IMG/VR virus record: IMGVR_UViG_3300027969_000498
Coordinates: 1 to 20,205 of that record
Direction: 5' to 3' (one strand)
Origin: a virus
Length of the DNA stretch: 20,205 bases
Positions 1 to 7,957 of this stretch are shown here, piece by piece (within the stretch, counting starts at the first letter, position 1; each line of letters begins with the position of its first letter). Made by a program: the position numbers and the translations under genes. A model generated the notes under the pieces. The model made no database searches, was not told where the DNA came from, and worked only from the letters and a program-made list of their open reading frames with translations.

Positions 1-357
1 TTAAGGCTTTATTGGGATTATGTTAGAAAAGGTTTATTAAAGATTTTAAGTAAGACTCCTGAGGGGTGGATTCCTGAGGATGTATATGTAGAATGTTTCA
101 ATAACAAGGCTCTTTTATGGGCTTTCTCGCAGGACAACCGAATAGTAGGTTTCTCGGTTCTGCAACCCCAAGGTGACAATCTACATATATGGTGTGCTTA
201 TTTTGAGCATAATCTTGATCCATGTTGGCAGGCTATATTAGATATAGCAAATGCTGGTGGAGCAAAGACAGTAACTTTTGAGTCCCATCGTAAAGGTTGG
301 GATGTAGTAGGTAAAAAATTAGGGTTTAGACCTAAAAAATGGATAAAGGATATTTGA
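1..357 (+). CDS. GNAT-like acetyltransferase-fold protein, C-terminal part
   Basis: The window opens inside this gene. Frame 1 is open for 118 codons to the TGA at 355-357, and the start lies outside. The visible part reads like the C-terminal half of a GNAT-type fold: a strand ending in IVGFSVLQP, a second strand (NLHIWCAYF), a helix, a strand (KTVTFESH), and a closing helix followed by LGFRP, the usual end of such domains. GNAT proteins transfer an acyl group from acyl-CoA to an amine, but the acyl-CoA-binding loop cannot be confirmed here. In many tailed phages a GNAT-like gene sits just before the internal virion genes, as here. The next gene starts one base after the stop, so the two are probably translated together. 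Enzymatic activity is unproven and a structural role is possible. Confidence 0.7.
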   Translation, partial: LRLYWDYVRKGLLKILSKTPEGWIPEDVYVECFNNKALLWAFSQDNRIVGFSVLQPQGDNLHIWCAYFEHNLDPCWQAILDIANAGGAKTVTFESHRKGWDVVGKKLGFRPKKWIKDI

Positions 358-358
358 T

Positions 359-1216
359 ATGAGCGCAATTGGTAATGTAATAGGCGGATTATTTGGGGGT
401 AGCGGTGGTCAGCAAGTAGACCAAAGAACTACAACTACAACCAATACAATTGATCCAATGCTCAAGCCTTATGTAGAGTTTGGTCTAGGCGAGGCAAGAC
501 GCTTATACGATGCGCCAGGCCCAGGATACTTCCCAGGTCAGACCTATGTTGGCCCTTCAGGAGCTACTTTATCAGCGTTCCAATCAGCAGAAAACAGAGC
601 AACTGCTGGTAGCCCATTACTAAGGGCAGCACAAGCCGAGAACTTGGCTAATGTACAGGGTCAATACCTAGGTGGAAACCCTTTCTTTCAAGGCGCATTT
701 AACCCTGCTGCCAAGGCTGCTCAACAATCATATTACGATGCCATCCAAAATGTAACATCTAAAGCCGCTAGTGCTGGTCGCTATGGCTCTGGTGCTTATG
801 GTCAGCTAACAGATCGTGCCGGTGGCACTTTTGCTAATGCACTTACTGATACTGCTGGCAAACTAGCCTATCAGAATTATGCAGATGAAAGAACAAGACA
901 GGCTGCTGCTACTGCTGCTGCACCTGGCATGGCAGAGGCAGATTACGGAGATATTCAGAAATTATTATCTTTAGGTCAGGGCAGAGAAGGCTACGAACAA
1001 ACTGCATTGCAAGATCAGATCAATCGTTATAACTACGAGCAAAATCTTCCACAAGCTAAATTAAGTTCATATTTAAGTGGTGTATATGGCGCACCTAGCG
1101 GTGGTGTTTCTACATCTAATCAGCCTATCTACTCCAACCCAAGCCAACAAGCCTTTGGAAATCTGCTTGGACTTGGTGGCACATCTGCGTTGCTCTATAG
1201 CGCATTTGGGAAATAA
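359..1216 (+). CDS. Putative internal virion or tail-associated protein (285 aa)
   Basis: A 285-residue protein starting one base after the previous stop, with a good ribosome site (AAAGGA at 345-350). It begins with a glycine-rich segment (IGGLFGGSGG), followed by a Thr-rich stretch and a region rich in Ala, Gln and Tyr. The middle is predicted to be mostly helical (about residues 75-225), and the C terminus is again Gly/Ser/Pro-rich with a hydrophobic end. No catalytic motif is visible. This composition and the place between a GNAT-like gene and ejection-type genes match proteins that podovirus-like phages carry between tail and internal core genes. Function in DNA delivery or tail assembly is inferred from position only. 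Confidence 0.75.
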   Translation: MSAIGNVIGGLFGGSGGQQVDQRTTTTTNTIDPMLKPYVEFGLGEARRLYDAPGPGYFPGQTYVGPSGATLSAFQSAENRATAGSPLLRAAQAENLANVQGQYLGGNPFFQGAFNPAAKAAQQSYYDAIQNVTSKAASAGRYGSGAYGQLTDRAGGTFANALTDTAGKLAYQNYADERTRQAAATAAAPGMAEADYGDIQKLLSLGQGREGYEQTALQDQINRYNYEQNLPQAKLSSYLSGVYGAPSGGVSTSNQPIYSNPSQQAFGNLLGLGGTSALLYSAFGK

Positions 1217-1218
1217 TT

Positions 1219-1998
1219 ATGACACTATCATTTTTAGATGATCTTTTACGAGGTATCGGAAATTTTGGTGCTGATACTGATAAATTTATGAAGCGTGAAA
1301 TGCCATTTGATTCTGGATGGGGTGCGCCTGCTGCTGCTGTAGCTGCATACTTTGGTGGCCCTGCTGTTTTAAGTGCATTAGGCGAAGGTGGTGCTGCTAG
1401 TCTTGGAGCAGCCGAAGGAACTGGAGCTGCTGCTGGTGGCGGTGGAATGTTAAGCTCATTAGGCGGTAGTGGCGGTGCTTTTGGTGGCGAGTTGTTTCAG
1501 TTAGGCGGTGCTGGTGCTGGTGCTGGTGGAGAAGGCGCATTGGGATTAGGTGGTATGAATGGTTATCTATCTAGCCTTGGTTTAGAAGGTGGTGGATCAT
1601 TTGCTGGTCAAGGGGCTTTTCAACTTCCTGCATCTGCTTACACTCCAGAATACTTAAATATGCTTGCTGATTATCAAGGCGTAGATGCTGGCAATGCAAG
1701 CTATTTAGATAGATTGATGGGCAATACAGAGCAAGGTCTATATAAACAAGAAGGGCTTGCAAAACAAGCGTCAGCACAAACTCCAGCAGATATGCTAAAG
1801 AAAAGGGCGCAACAAAGCGCACTAAGTCAGTTATCAAAAGGCGGTTCTGCTATGCAACAACAAGGACAGCAATCACCACAGATGCAAGTACCACAAGCAA
1901 TGATGAGCAGAGGGCAACCAGTAAATACAACTGCTGCATTACTCTCTTTATTGCAAGAAAAAGAAATGTTAAGACAACCAAGAATATCTTTAATCTGA
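1219..1998 (+). CDS. Gly/Ala-rich putative virion protein (259 aa)
   Basis: The gene begins two bases after the preceding stop. Residues about 35-140 are strikingly low in complexity: runs of Gly and Ala with scattered Leu and Ser (GGGGMLSSLGGSGGAFGG is typical), encoded by repeated GGT/GGC and GCT codons. The C-terminal third is Gln-rich and helical, with KQASAQTP, QQQGQQSPQMQ and a Leu-rich helix. The Gly/Ala part could be a flexible or membrane-active segment like those of ejected internal proteins. No enzyme motif or signal peptide is visible. It lies in an uninterrupted rightward run with the flanking virion-type genes. The exact role is not recognised. Confidence 0.7.
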   Translation: MTLSFLDDLLRGIGNFGADTDKFMKREMPFDSGWGAPAAAVAAYFGGPAVLSALGEGGAASLGAAEGTGAAAGGGGMLSSLGGSGGAFGGELFQLGGAGAGAGGEGALGLGGMNGYLSSLGLEGGGSFAGQGAFQLPASAYTPEYLNMLADYQGVDAGNASYLDRLMGNTEQGLYKQEGLAKQASAQTPADMLKKRAQQSALSQLSKGGSAMQQQGQQSPQMQVPQAMMSRGQPVNTTAALLSLLQEKEMLRQPRISLI

Positions 1999-2005
1999 GG
2001 CAAAC

Positions 2006-3232
2006 ATGGCACTAATTCCATCCTATTACGAAGGCTTACTATCAGAAGATGATATGTCATCTTTGCGTAACCAAGCATTAGCATCTGGGTTATTGGGTGC
2101 TGGTAGAGCGTTTGCTCAAGCTGGTGCGCCATCTTTAATGCCACAGGCTAGTGGTTTTACTAATGCCTTTTCAAACTTTCAAGAAGGCTATCAAGGCCAA
2201 TTAGACTCTGCATTAAACAATATGCTTAAAGCTACTCAGGTTCAAGAGCTAGTGCGTAAGCAAAAAGAAGCTCAACAATTAAAACAGTTGTATGCAAGTG
2301 CAGCAACTCCTAAGTATCAAACAGTACCAAGTACACAAGTTGCTATTCCTTCAGAGGTTGGCCCTGCTGTAACTGGTGCTCCAGAATCTCAAAAGCTAGT
2401 AGGATACGACTACGATTTAACTAAGATTATTCCTATGCTACAGGCTAGTGGTAATTTTGGTGCTATCAAAGATATTGCTGAAAGCACTAAATCTTTGCGT
2501 CAGTCTGGCCTTATGAGTGGCGGTCAAGCTCCTAGCCCATTTGCTGCTTATGCACAAGCCACAAGCCCACAAGTAAGAACATTGGCTAATCAGTTAGAAC
2601 AAGGCTTTAAAACTGGTGTCATTGATGAAGAAACTGCTTATAAGCGTTTAGATTCATTAGCAAGGATGGAAGATTCTTTTGTTAGCCGTCAAATTGCATC
2701 TGGCGAAAGAGCAGATAGACAAGCTCAAGCTGCTGCTGATAGAGAATTAAGACGAGCAGAAGGTAGAAAACCTACTGAGGCAGAACAAAAAGCTGCTGGA
2801 TTCGCACAGCGTATGGAATTATCAGACCAATTAATTAAAGACATAGAAAGCAAAGTATATACACAACAAGCGGCAGGAAAAGATGTTGGAACAATGTATC
2901 CAACAGCTAGAACTCAAGCATTAGGAAATGTTCCTTTAGTTGGTGGATATTTAGAAAATATTGGTAGCTCTACTCAACAGCAGTTATATAAACAAGCTCA
3001 AGAAAACTGGGTTCGTGCAAATCTGCGTAAAGAATCAGGTGCAGTAATTGGCACAGATGAAATGAAAGATGAGATTAGAACTTATTTCCCACAACCAGGG
3101 GATAGACCAGAGAAGATTGCACAAAAACAATTAGCAAGACAAGTAACTCAAAACGCAATGAAAACTGCTGCTGGCGCATCTTATGTTCCATTTGATATAA
3201 AACAGTTTAAAAAAGATAGAGAGTTAGAATAA
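2006..3232 (+). CDS. Putative internal virion (DNA ejection) protein (408 aa)
   Basis: The gene starts seven bases after the previous stop, and GAGG at 1997-2000 overlaps that stop and serves as ribosome site. The N terminus has a hydrophobic Ala/Gly/Leu helix (LASGLLGAGRAFAQAG). A charged coiled-coil-like stretch follows around residues 220-280. The C-terminal region contains NWVRANLRKESGAVI, then YFPQPGDRPEKIAQKQLAR. That pattern (LRRESG, then YFPQPGD with a Lys/Gln-rich helix) recurs in internal virion or DNA-transfer proteins of podovirus-like phages, as I recall it, so a place in the ejected core is plausible. The stop overlaps the next start by one base (TAATG), showing translational coupling. 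No peptidoglycan hydrolase motif was seen. Confidence 0.78.
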   Translation: MALIPSYYEGLLSEDDMSSLRNQALASGLLGAGRAFAQAGAPSLMPQASGFTNAFSNFQEGYQGQLDSALNNMLKATQVQELVRKQKEAQQLKQLYASAATPKYQTVPSTQVAIPSEVGPAVTGAPESQKLVGYDYDLTKIIPMLQASGNFGAIKDIAESTKSLRQSGLMSGGQAPSPFAAYAQATSPQVRTLANQLEQGFKTGVIDEETAYKRLDSLARMEDSFVSRQIASGERADRQAQAAADRELRRAEGRKPTEAEQKAAGFAQRMELSDQLIKDIESKVYTQQAAGKDVGTMYPTARTQALGNVPLVGGYLENIGSSTQQQLYKQAQENWVRANLRKESGAVIGTDEMKDEIRTYFPQPGDRPEKIAQKQLARQVTQNAMKTAAGASYVPFDIKQFKKDRELE

Positions 3233-5268
3233 TGGCATACGAAAAGTTTGAAAAAGTTATTCGTAATGTAGATAAATTATTAGCTAATCCTGATGTTAAG
3301 CCAACAGAGATTAATCAATATTTGAACGCAGAAGGCTATACAGCATCTAGATTTAAGAGTGCTGCTGAAAATTATTCTAAGGCTAAAGGCGCAACTTCTA
3401 CATATGGAAATATTGAAGCTGGTATTCAAGGTCTAACATTTGGATTTGGCGATGAGTTTGAGGCGGTCATTAAGACCCTTAAAAACAAAAGACCATACGA
3501 GCAAAACTTAGCTGCGGTTCAATTTGCTAAACAAGAATTTGAGGCAGAAAAGCCTTATCAAGCTATGGCATCTGAGATCGCTGGTAGTTTGCCGGTGGCG
3601 TTTGCTGCTGGTAAAACTGCTGTACAACTAGCTGGTAAATCTCCACAAGTTGCAAATCTATTATCTAAGATTCCATCTAGCTTTAGCACAGTAGCAAGCA
3701 CATCTGGAGCTGGTGCTATTGGTGGTGGATTAACTGGTGCTGGTACTGCTCAAGAAGGCGAAAGAATGGCAGGAGCAGAAAGGGGCGCAATACAAGGGGC
3801 GGTCTTAGCCCCTGTAGTCCTTGGTGGAATGAAGGCTGGTGGTGCAACTACTAAGGCTGTTGCTGAAAAGTTAGGAATACCTGATTTAACTAAAAACATT
3901 GTTGAGGCTACAAAAGACATTCCTATTGTTAGAGATATTACAGGCAAGACTGCTGAATTTTTTGGTATGAGTGGTGATGCTGTACAGCGCAAAGCAGACA
4001 CTAAAATTATCCAAGCTCTACAAAGAGATAGCCTAACATTGCCAGAGATCAAGTCTGCAATGGAGCAGATTAGATTATCAGGATATAAACCAGAAACCAT
4101 TATGGAGTTTGGCGGAAAAGCCACTAAACAACTAGGAGAAACTGTTGCAAGCTATCCTGGCGCAAGAGTTGTGGCTGAGAACTTAGCAGAGGAGCGAAAA
4201 GCTGGAGCAGGCAATCGCATCCTTACAGACTTCCAGCAAGCATTTAAGATCAATAAAGATCCAATGGAGATCGCAGACGATATTATTAAATTAAGAAATG
4301 CTGCCTCTAAACCTTTATATGATGCTGCTTATGCAAGTCCTGTATCTATTGGCAGTAAGACTATAGACAATATTATGATAGACCCTGCATTTCAAAGCGC
4401 ATACGCTAGGGCTAACAGAATTGCTACTAGAGAAGGTTTCCCATTAGCTCCATTAAAGCCAGAAGGCAATACTTTTGACCTTAAAACAATTGACTATGTT
4501 AAGCGTGGTATAGACGATGAAATCAATTGGAGCAAAACTCCTGCATCTGGTCTAGGCAAAGATGAAGTTAATTCTCTTAAAAATATTCGTGGCAAGTTTA
4601 TGAGTGAAGTAGATAGTCAAGCCCCTACTGAATATAAGCAAGCTAGACAAGCATTTGGCGGCCCTACACAAGTATTTGATGCTATAGAAAATGGCAGAGG
4701 ATTCTTTGATATTGATGCTCGCACACTTAAAAAGACTTATGACTCATTAAATCCAGCAGAAAAAGATGGTTTTGCTATTGGTGCTTATGATGCTATTCGT
4801 ACTAAGATTCAATCAGGTGCAGATGGTATAGATCAAATTAAGCGTACATTTGGATCACCAGAGAAACGAGATCAAATTAAGGTTCTAATTGGTGATGACG
4901 CTTTCAAAAACCTAGAACTGCAATTAGGCAGAGAAAAGGCTATTCGCTCTACCGACATTCAGATCACAGGTGGCAGCCCTACTCAACGCAGAACAGAGGC
5001 AGCCAGAGAATTTGAGGGTAGTACAGAGTTAGTTCCACAGATGGCAGAAAAAGGACTTGTAAAGGGTGGCATGGATTACCTATTGCGCTCAGTTACAGGC
5101 CCAGGTACTAGAACTGCTGAAAGACTAGCCCCAGACTTATTTTCTGTAGACCCTGCACAACAAGCAAAAGTAATAGATCGTTTAAAATTACTCGATGAAT
5201 ATTTACGCAATCAAGCATTACAACAACAAGTAGGTGCTGGTGTTGTTGCTCCTTCTCTATTGGAATAA
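3232..5268 (+). CDS. Large putative ejection/internal core protein (678 aa)
   Basis: This is the longest gene in the window. After a helical N terminus, residues about 59-80 carry GIQGLTFGFGDEFEAV, a motif common in large phage virion proteins. Residues 110-205 alternate Ala-rich amphipathic helices with Gly/Ala hydrophobic stretches (GAGAIGGGLTGAGTAQ; GAVLAPVVLGGMKAGG), which could cross or perturb a membrane. The remainder is long, charged and helical, with no recognisable transglycosylase or protease motif. The size, hydrophobic Gly-rich patches and place just before the tail fibre fit an internal core protein ejected with the DNA. A siphovirus tape measure is less likely given the neighbours. 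It overlaps the upstream gene by one base, and the fibre gene follows three bases later. Confidence 0.75.
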   Translation: MAYEKFEKVIRNVDKLLANPDVKPTEINQYLNAEGYTASRFKSAAENYSKAKGATSTYGNIEAGIQGLTFGFGDEFEAVIKTLKNKRPYEQNLAAVQFAKQEFEAEKPYQAMASEIAGSLPVAFAAGKTAVQLAGKSPQVANLLSKIPSSFSTVASTSGAGAIGGGLTGAGTAQEGERMAGAERGAIQGAVLAPVVLGGMKAGGATTKAVAEKLGIPDLTKNIVEATKDIPIVRDITGKTAEFFGMSGDAVQRKADTKIIQALQRDSLTLPEIKSAMEQIRLSGYKPETIMEFGGKATKQLGETVASYPGARVVAENLAEERKAGAGNRILTDFQQAFKINKDPMEIADDIIKLRNAASKPLYDAAYASPVSIGSKTIDNIMIDPAFQSAYARANRIATREGFPLAPLKPEGNTFDLKTIDYVKRGIDDEINWSKTPASGLGKDEVNSLKNIRGKFMSEVDSQAPTEYKQARQAFGGPTQVFDAIENGRGFFDIDARTLKKTYDSLNPAEKDGFAIGAYDAIRTKIQSGADGIDQIKRTFGSPEKRDQIKVLIGDDAFKNLELQLGREKAIRSTDIQITGGSPTQRRTEAAREFEGSTELVPQMAEKGLVKGGMDYLLRSVTGPGTRTAERLAPDLFSVDPAQQAKVIDRLKLLDEYLRNQALQQQVGAGVVAPSLLE

Positions 5269-5271
5269 AAA

Positions 5272-6039
5272 ATGGCAAAGACAAAGATTTCAGAATTTGA
5301 TAGCAATCCAGCTAACAATACGGATATAGACAGTATTAACATTGCAGAGGGCTGCGCTCCATCTGGCATTAATAATGCTATTCGTGAGCTAATGAGTCAG
5401 TTAAAAGACCAACAGACAGGCGCATCAGGTGATAACTTTACTGTAGGTGGAAACCTAGCGGTAACAGGAACCTCTACTTTTACAGGAAATTCAACTTTTT
5501 CTGGAACTTCTGCTGTTGTAGGGACATCAACAGCAGGATCGTTTAGTGGTGCTGGAACTGGTTTAACTGGTACTGCATCAAGCCTATCCATTGGCGGAAA
5601 CGCTGCTACTGTAACCAATGGTGTTTATACAACTGGAACACAAACTATTGCTGGAGCAAAAACATTTAGTTCAACAATTACAGGAGATATTTCTGGTAAT
5701 TCTGGAACTGTAACTAATGGTGTATATACAACTAATTTTACTGGCAGCAATCAGTCAATAACGGCTAATGGTTGGCAAAAAATGCCGGGCGGGTTAATTA
5801 TTCAATGGGGAAAAGTAGTTGCTGCTGCTGGAAATACAACAACAGCAGTTACCTTCCCTTTAGCGTTTCCAAATGCAGTTTTTTCTGTAGTTTCTACTGT
5901 TGAAGGTGATACAAATACAGGAGATACTGCTAATCTTGGAGCAATAAAAACAAATGCCATTACAACATCTACATTTAATTTAGTTTATTCTGATGATGTA
6001 ACATCAACATCAATAAGATGGTTTGCTGTTGGATATTAA
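5272..6039 (+). CDS. Tail fibre protein with gp53-like C-terminal domain
   Basis: A 255-residue fibre in three parts. Residues 1-45 (KISEFDSNPANNTDIDSINIAEG, then SGINNAIRELMSQ) form a head that probably docks on the tail. Residues about 55-155 are low-complexity Thr/Ser/Gly repeats, including two copies of TVTNGVYTT about 99 bp apart and the GNAAT/AGAKTFSS phrases usual in phage fibres. The C-terminal domain from about residue 160 (NGWQKMPGGLIIQWGK through to WFAVGY) matches the pattern of the putative tail fibre gp53-like C-terminal family, which forms the receptor-facing tip. Receptor is unknown. At 255 residues the fibre is short, so it may be an adaptor or a side fibre. Confidence 0.88.
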   Translation: MAKTKISEFDSNPANNTDIDSINIAEGCAPSGINNAIRELMSQLKDQQTGASGDNFTVGGNLAVTGTSTFTGNSTFSGTSAVVGTSTAGSFSGAGTGLTGTASSLSIGGNAATVTNGVYTTGTQTIAGAKTFSSTITGDISGNSGTVTNGVYTTNFTGSNQSITANGWQKMPGGLIIQWGKVVAAAGNTTTAVTFPLAFPNAVFSVVSTVEGDTNTGDTANLGAIKTNAITTSTFNLVYSDDVTSTSIRWFAVGY

Positions 6040-6043
6040 AACT

Positions 6044-6118
6044 ATGTCAAATTTTAATAAAAAGAAACCAACCACTAAAAAAGTAGCAACTAAAAAAATT
6101 GTACGAAAGAAAGCGTAA
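6044..6118 (+). CDS. 24-residue highly basic peptide
   Basis: ATG at 6044 opens a 24-codon frame ending TAA at 6116-6118, two bases before the next gene. The product is almost entirely Lys/Arg/Thr/Val: after MSNFN, twelve of the remaining nineteen residues are basic. It fills the gap between fibre and lysis genes exactly, which supports its being real, although no strong ribosome site is visible. A basic peptide of this kind could bind DNA or RNA, or be an artefact of an A-rich spacer. I do not recognise it. Confidence 0.4.
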   Translation: MSNFNKKKPTTKKVATKKIVRKKA

Positions 6119-6120
6119 TC

Positions 6121-6306
6121 ATGGCTAACCTAACAGAAAAAGAGATTGAGGATATTGTTGAAAAGGTAACGGAGAGAGTTATCGAGAATGTCTATACCTC
6201 AGTTGGTCGCTCAGTAGTTACTAAACTCTTTTGGACTGTTGGCGTTGCAGCAATAGGCGTTGTTACCTATCTTGCTGGCGTTGGTCATATTAAGATTGGT
6301 AGTTAA
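6121..6306 (+). CDS. Small single-TM protein of the lysis cassette
   Basis: 61 residues. A charged amphipathic N-terminal helix (EKEIEDIVEKVTERVIENVYTSVGR) is followed by one hydrophobic segment at about residues 34-53 (TKLFWTVGVAAIGVVTYLAGVG) and a short polar tail. The gene ends flush against the holin gene (TAA then ATG), so it belongs to the lysis operon. It could be a pinholin, an antiholin or a small spanin-like protein. The single TM and cytoplasmic-type charged N terminus do not settle which. Confidence 0.65.
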   Translation: MANLTEKEIEDIVEKVTERVIENVYTSVGRSVVTKLFWTVGVAAIGVVTYLAGVGHIKIGS

Positions 6307-6675
6307 ATGATTCTAGAAACCATTATTGGCGCATTAGTCCCAGTAGGAATTGATGGGATTAAAAGTTTAATTGGAATGTTTACAGGCGGTGTAAAGCCTA
6401 TTTCTGTAGACGAGCAAATTAAGCTAGACAATAACGAAATAAACAAGCTAGAAGCCATTGCAAAGCTCGATAATCCGTATGGCGTACCTAGCCAATGGGT
6501 AATAGATCTAAGAGCTTCTAGTCGCTATTTAGGCGCATTGTTTGTCATTGTTGTTGGTATTAGCACATTGTTTCTGCCTGTTGCTCCTGAGATCCAAAGA
6601 ATCGGTATTGAGGCTGCCAACATTGCTTTTGGGTTCTTATTCGGTACACGCATTATGGCTAATCTAAAAAAATGA
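6307..6675 (+). CDS. Holin, GTA/3TM type
   Basis: 122 residues. An N-terminal hydrophobic stretch (ILETIIGALVPVGIDGIKSLIGMF) is followed by a charged linker, then a TM segment at about residues 76-92 (LGALFVIVVGISTLFLP) and a third at about 100-115 (AANIAFGFLFGTRIM). The arrangement, with a basic RASSRY just before the second segment, matches the gene-transfer-agent '3TM holin' family. Holins open the inner membrane at a set time so that the endolysin can reach the cell wall. The endolysin gene follows with an ATGA stop-start overlap at 6672-6675, the expected partner and spacing. Confidence 0.82.
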   Translation: MILETIIGALVPVGIDGIKSLIGMFTGGVKPISVDEQIKLDNNEINKLEAIAKLDNPYGVPSQWVIDLRASSRYLGALFVIVVGISTLFLPVAPEIQRIGIEAANIAFGFLFGTRIMANLKK

Positions 6676-7208
6676 GTTTTGCTAAATGTTTAGAGCTACT
6701 ATTAAAGTCTGAGGGTGGTTTTACAGACGATGTTCGTGATCCTGGCAATAAGCTGCCAGACGGCAGACCTGGCTGTACCATGCTTGGAGTTACACAAGCT
6801 AACTGGGAATCCTTTGTAGGCCATCCAGTTACGCACAACGACATGAAGGCACTAACGCATGAAACAGTCGGAAACTTCTACAAATCGAAATATTGGAATC
6901 CTTGCTATTGCGATGTTCTTCCCAACGGCCTTAATTATTTGCTATTTGATTTTGGTGTCAATGCTGGCCCAGGAAGAAGTGTCAAACTATTTCAACAAGC
7001 TATTGGCGTTGTTCCTGATGGCGTTATCGGCCCTAGAACAATGGCTCTGGTTACCGAATCTGACGCAACCAATCTTATAGAGAAATTCTCCACAGAGAAA
7101 GAATCGTTTTATAGGGGTTTAAAGACCTTTCCTATATTTGGTAAGGGTTGGCTTAACCGAGTGCAAGAAGTCAAGCATATAGCCCTAGATATGGCTAAAA
7201 ACAGCTAG
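6672..7208 (+). CDS. Endolysin, glycoside hydrolase family 108 (N-acetylmuramidase)
   Basis: 178 residues, the usual family length. The N-terminal catalytic domain opens with LLLKSEGGF. Glu14 in the EGG motif is the expected catalytic acid, and GVTQANWE follows as in ZliS-type proteins. The second half (from about YWNPCYCDVLPNGLNYLLFDFGVNAGPG through GVIGPRTM) matches the paired peptidoglycan-binding domain. The enzyme cuts the glycan strand between N-acetylmuramic acid and N-acetylglucosamine. No signal peptide is visible, so export depends on the holin encoded just upstream, with which it shares ATGA. Its TAG stop is the last three bases of CTAG at 7205-7208, whose first three bases are the stop of the opposing gene. 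Confidence 0.93.
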   Translation: MSFAKCLELLLKSEGGFTDDVRDPGNKLPDGRPGCTMLGVTQANWESFVGHPVTHNDMKALTHETVGNFYKSKYWNPCYCDVLPNGLNYLLFDFGVNAGPGRSVKLFQQAIGVVPDGVIGPRTMALVTESDATNLIEKFSTEKESFYRGLKTFPIFGKGWLNRVQEVKHIALDMAKNS

Positions 7209-7696
7209 AATGGATCTGTTAAATCCACATACTTAAAATGACCAACAGGGACATCAAAAAAGAACTCGCCACTAGGCACTTCCCTATTCTTGACCTCTAC
7301 CAATGGACACTCTTTCACCAACTTTGCTTTCATCCAATACGCATGACTTAAGTCGTGAGTTAGTGCAAAAAATAGAACAGGGCGATCTTGCTGAAATAAT
7401 TTTGCTTTGCGATGGGCTATATGGATGGTGGGATGGTGGCAAAAGCTCCAGCTCCGTACTTCAACTTCAACAAAGCCAACTAGATTACCTTCTCTGTAAG
7501 CGATTAAATCAACTCCATAGACATTAGGGTTTTCCCTACACTCTAGTCCCCACTTCATCTTCATCCAATCCGTTACAGCTTTTCTAGCCGGTGGATCGTA
7601 CTTATCGTGCAACGCTTGGTCAAAGCGTTTGCCTGCATAATCGGAAGGGTGCAGGCTCTCCTTCGTGAAGGTTAATGCCGATCTCATCTGTAACAT
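7205..7696 (-). CDS. PD-(D/E)XK nuclease-like phage protein (163 aa)
   Basis: Last gene of the leftward operon. Residues about 58-82 read NVYGVDLIAYREGNLVGFVEVEVR: a strand with Asp63, then a strand with Glu77-x-Glu79 and Arg81. This is the spacing of the PD-(D/E)XK nuclease core, but the usual Lys is replaced by Glu79, so it may be a variant or an inactive relative. HIAHRKAKLFQ then gives a helix with basic and polar residues where family members often place one. It is adjacent to a recombination module (SSB-like protein, exonuclease), suggesting a DNA-processing role. The start is flush with the previous stop. A second in-frame ATG lies three codons downstream. Confidence 0.72.
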   Translation of the reverse strand: MLQMRSALTFTKESLHPSDYAGKRFDQALHDKYDPPARKAVTDWMKMKWGLECRENPNVYGVDLIAYREGNLVGFVEVEVRSWSFCHHPTIHIAHRKAKLFQQDRPVLFFALTHDLSHAYWMKAKLVKECPLVEVKNREVPSGEFFFDVPVGHFKYVDLTDPF

Positions 7697-7957
7697 TTAA
7701 AAGGGTACTTCGTCATCCTCGATGGTATGCTTTGGCATCTCATCGCTACCACGAGGTTTAAAGTTATCCTTTGGTGCTTTTTCTTTGCCGATTGATCCAG
7801 AAAAGAACTTACCATTTTTGCCATCTTTTAACCAGGCGTTAAGGTAGTGCTCTTTTCCATTAATCATTACTGATCCAGCGTAATCAGGATGCGTATCTTT
7901 TTCCTTACGATTATTCTTGAACAGACTAAAATTTCCTTCTTTCATTTCATAGGCCAT
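7697..7957 (-). CDS. Small SSB-like protein with an SSB-type C-terminal tip
   Basis: 86 residues. The N-terminal two thirds (MKEGNFSLFKNNRKEKDTHP, then GSVMINGKEHYLNAWLK and GKFFSGSIG) resemble the small OB-fold-like proteins of phages and plasmids built on the pattern SLFKN-R-HPDY-G. The last six residues are DDEVPF. An acidic tip ending in Pro-Phe is the hallmark of bacterial SSB proteins and recruits exonuclease I, RecQ, RecO, primase and others. This suggests a phage ssDNA-binding protein that can contact host SSB partners. The gene directly follows the exonuclease gene (TAATG overlap), a natural place for the third member of a recombination set. DNA binding is inferred, not shown. Confidence 0.75.
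   Translation of the reverse strand: MAYEMKEGNFSLFKNNRKEKDTHPDYAGSVMINGKEHYLNAWLKDGKNGKFFSGSIGKEKAPKDNFKPRGSDEMPKHTIEDDEVPF

Noticed and set aside
1571-1837. Minus-strand frame of 88 codons opposite the Gly-rich gene
   Set aside because: Leu/Gln-rich mirror of repeated GCT/GGT codons, with no start signal. A shadow of the real gene.
5608-5733. Direct DNA repeat as a recombination or variation cassette
   Set aside because: The two copies encode the TVTNGVYTT fibre repeat in frame. No reverse transcriptase or invertase is nearby, so this is ordinary fibre repetition.
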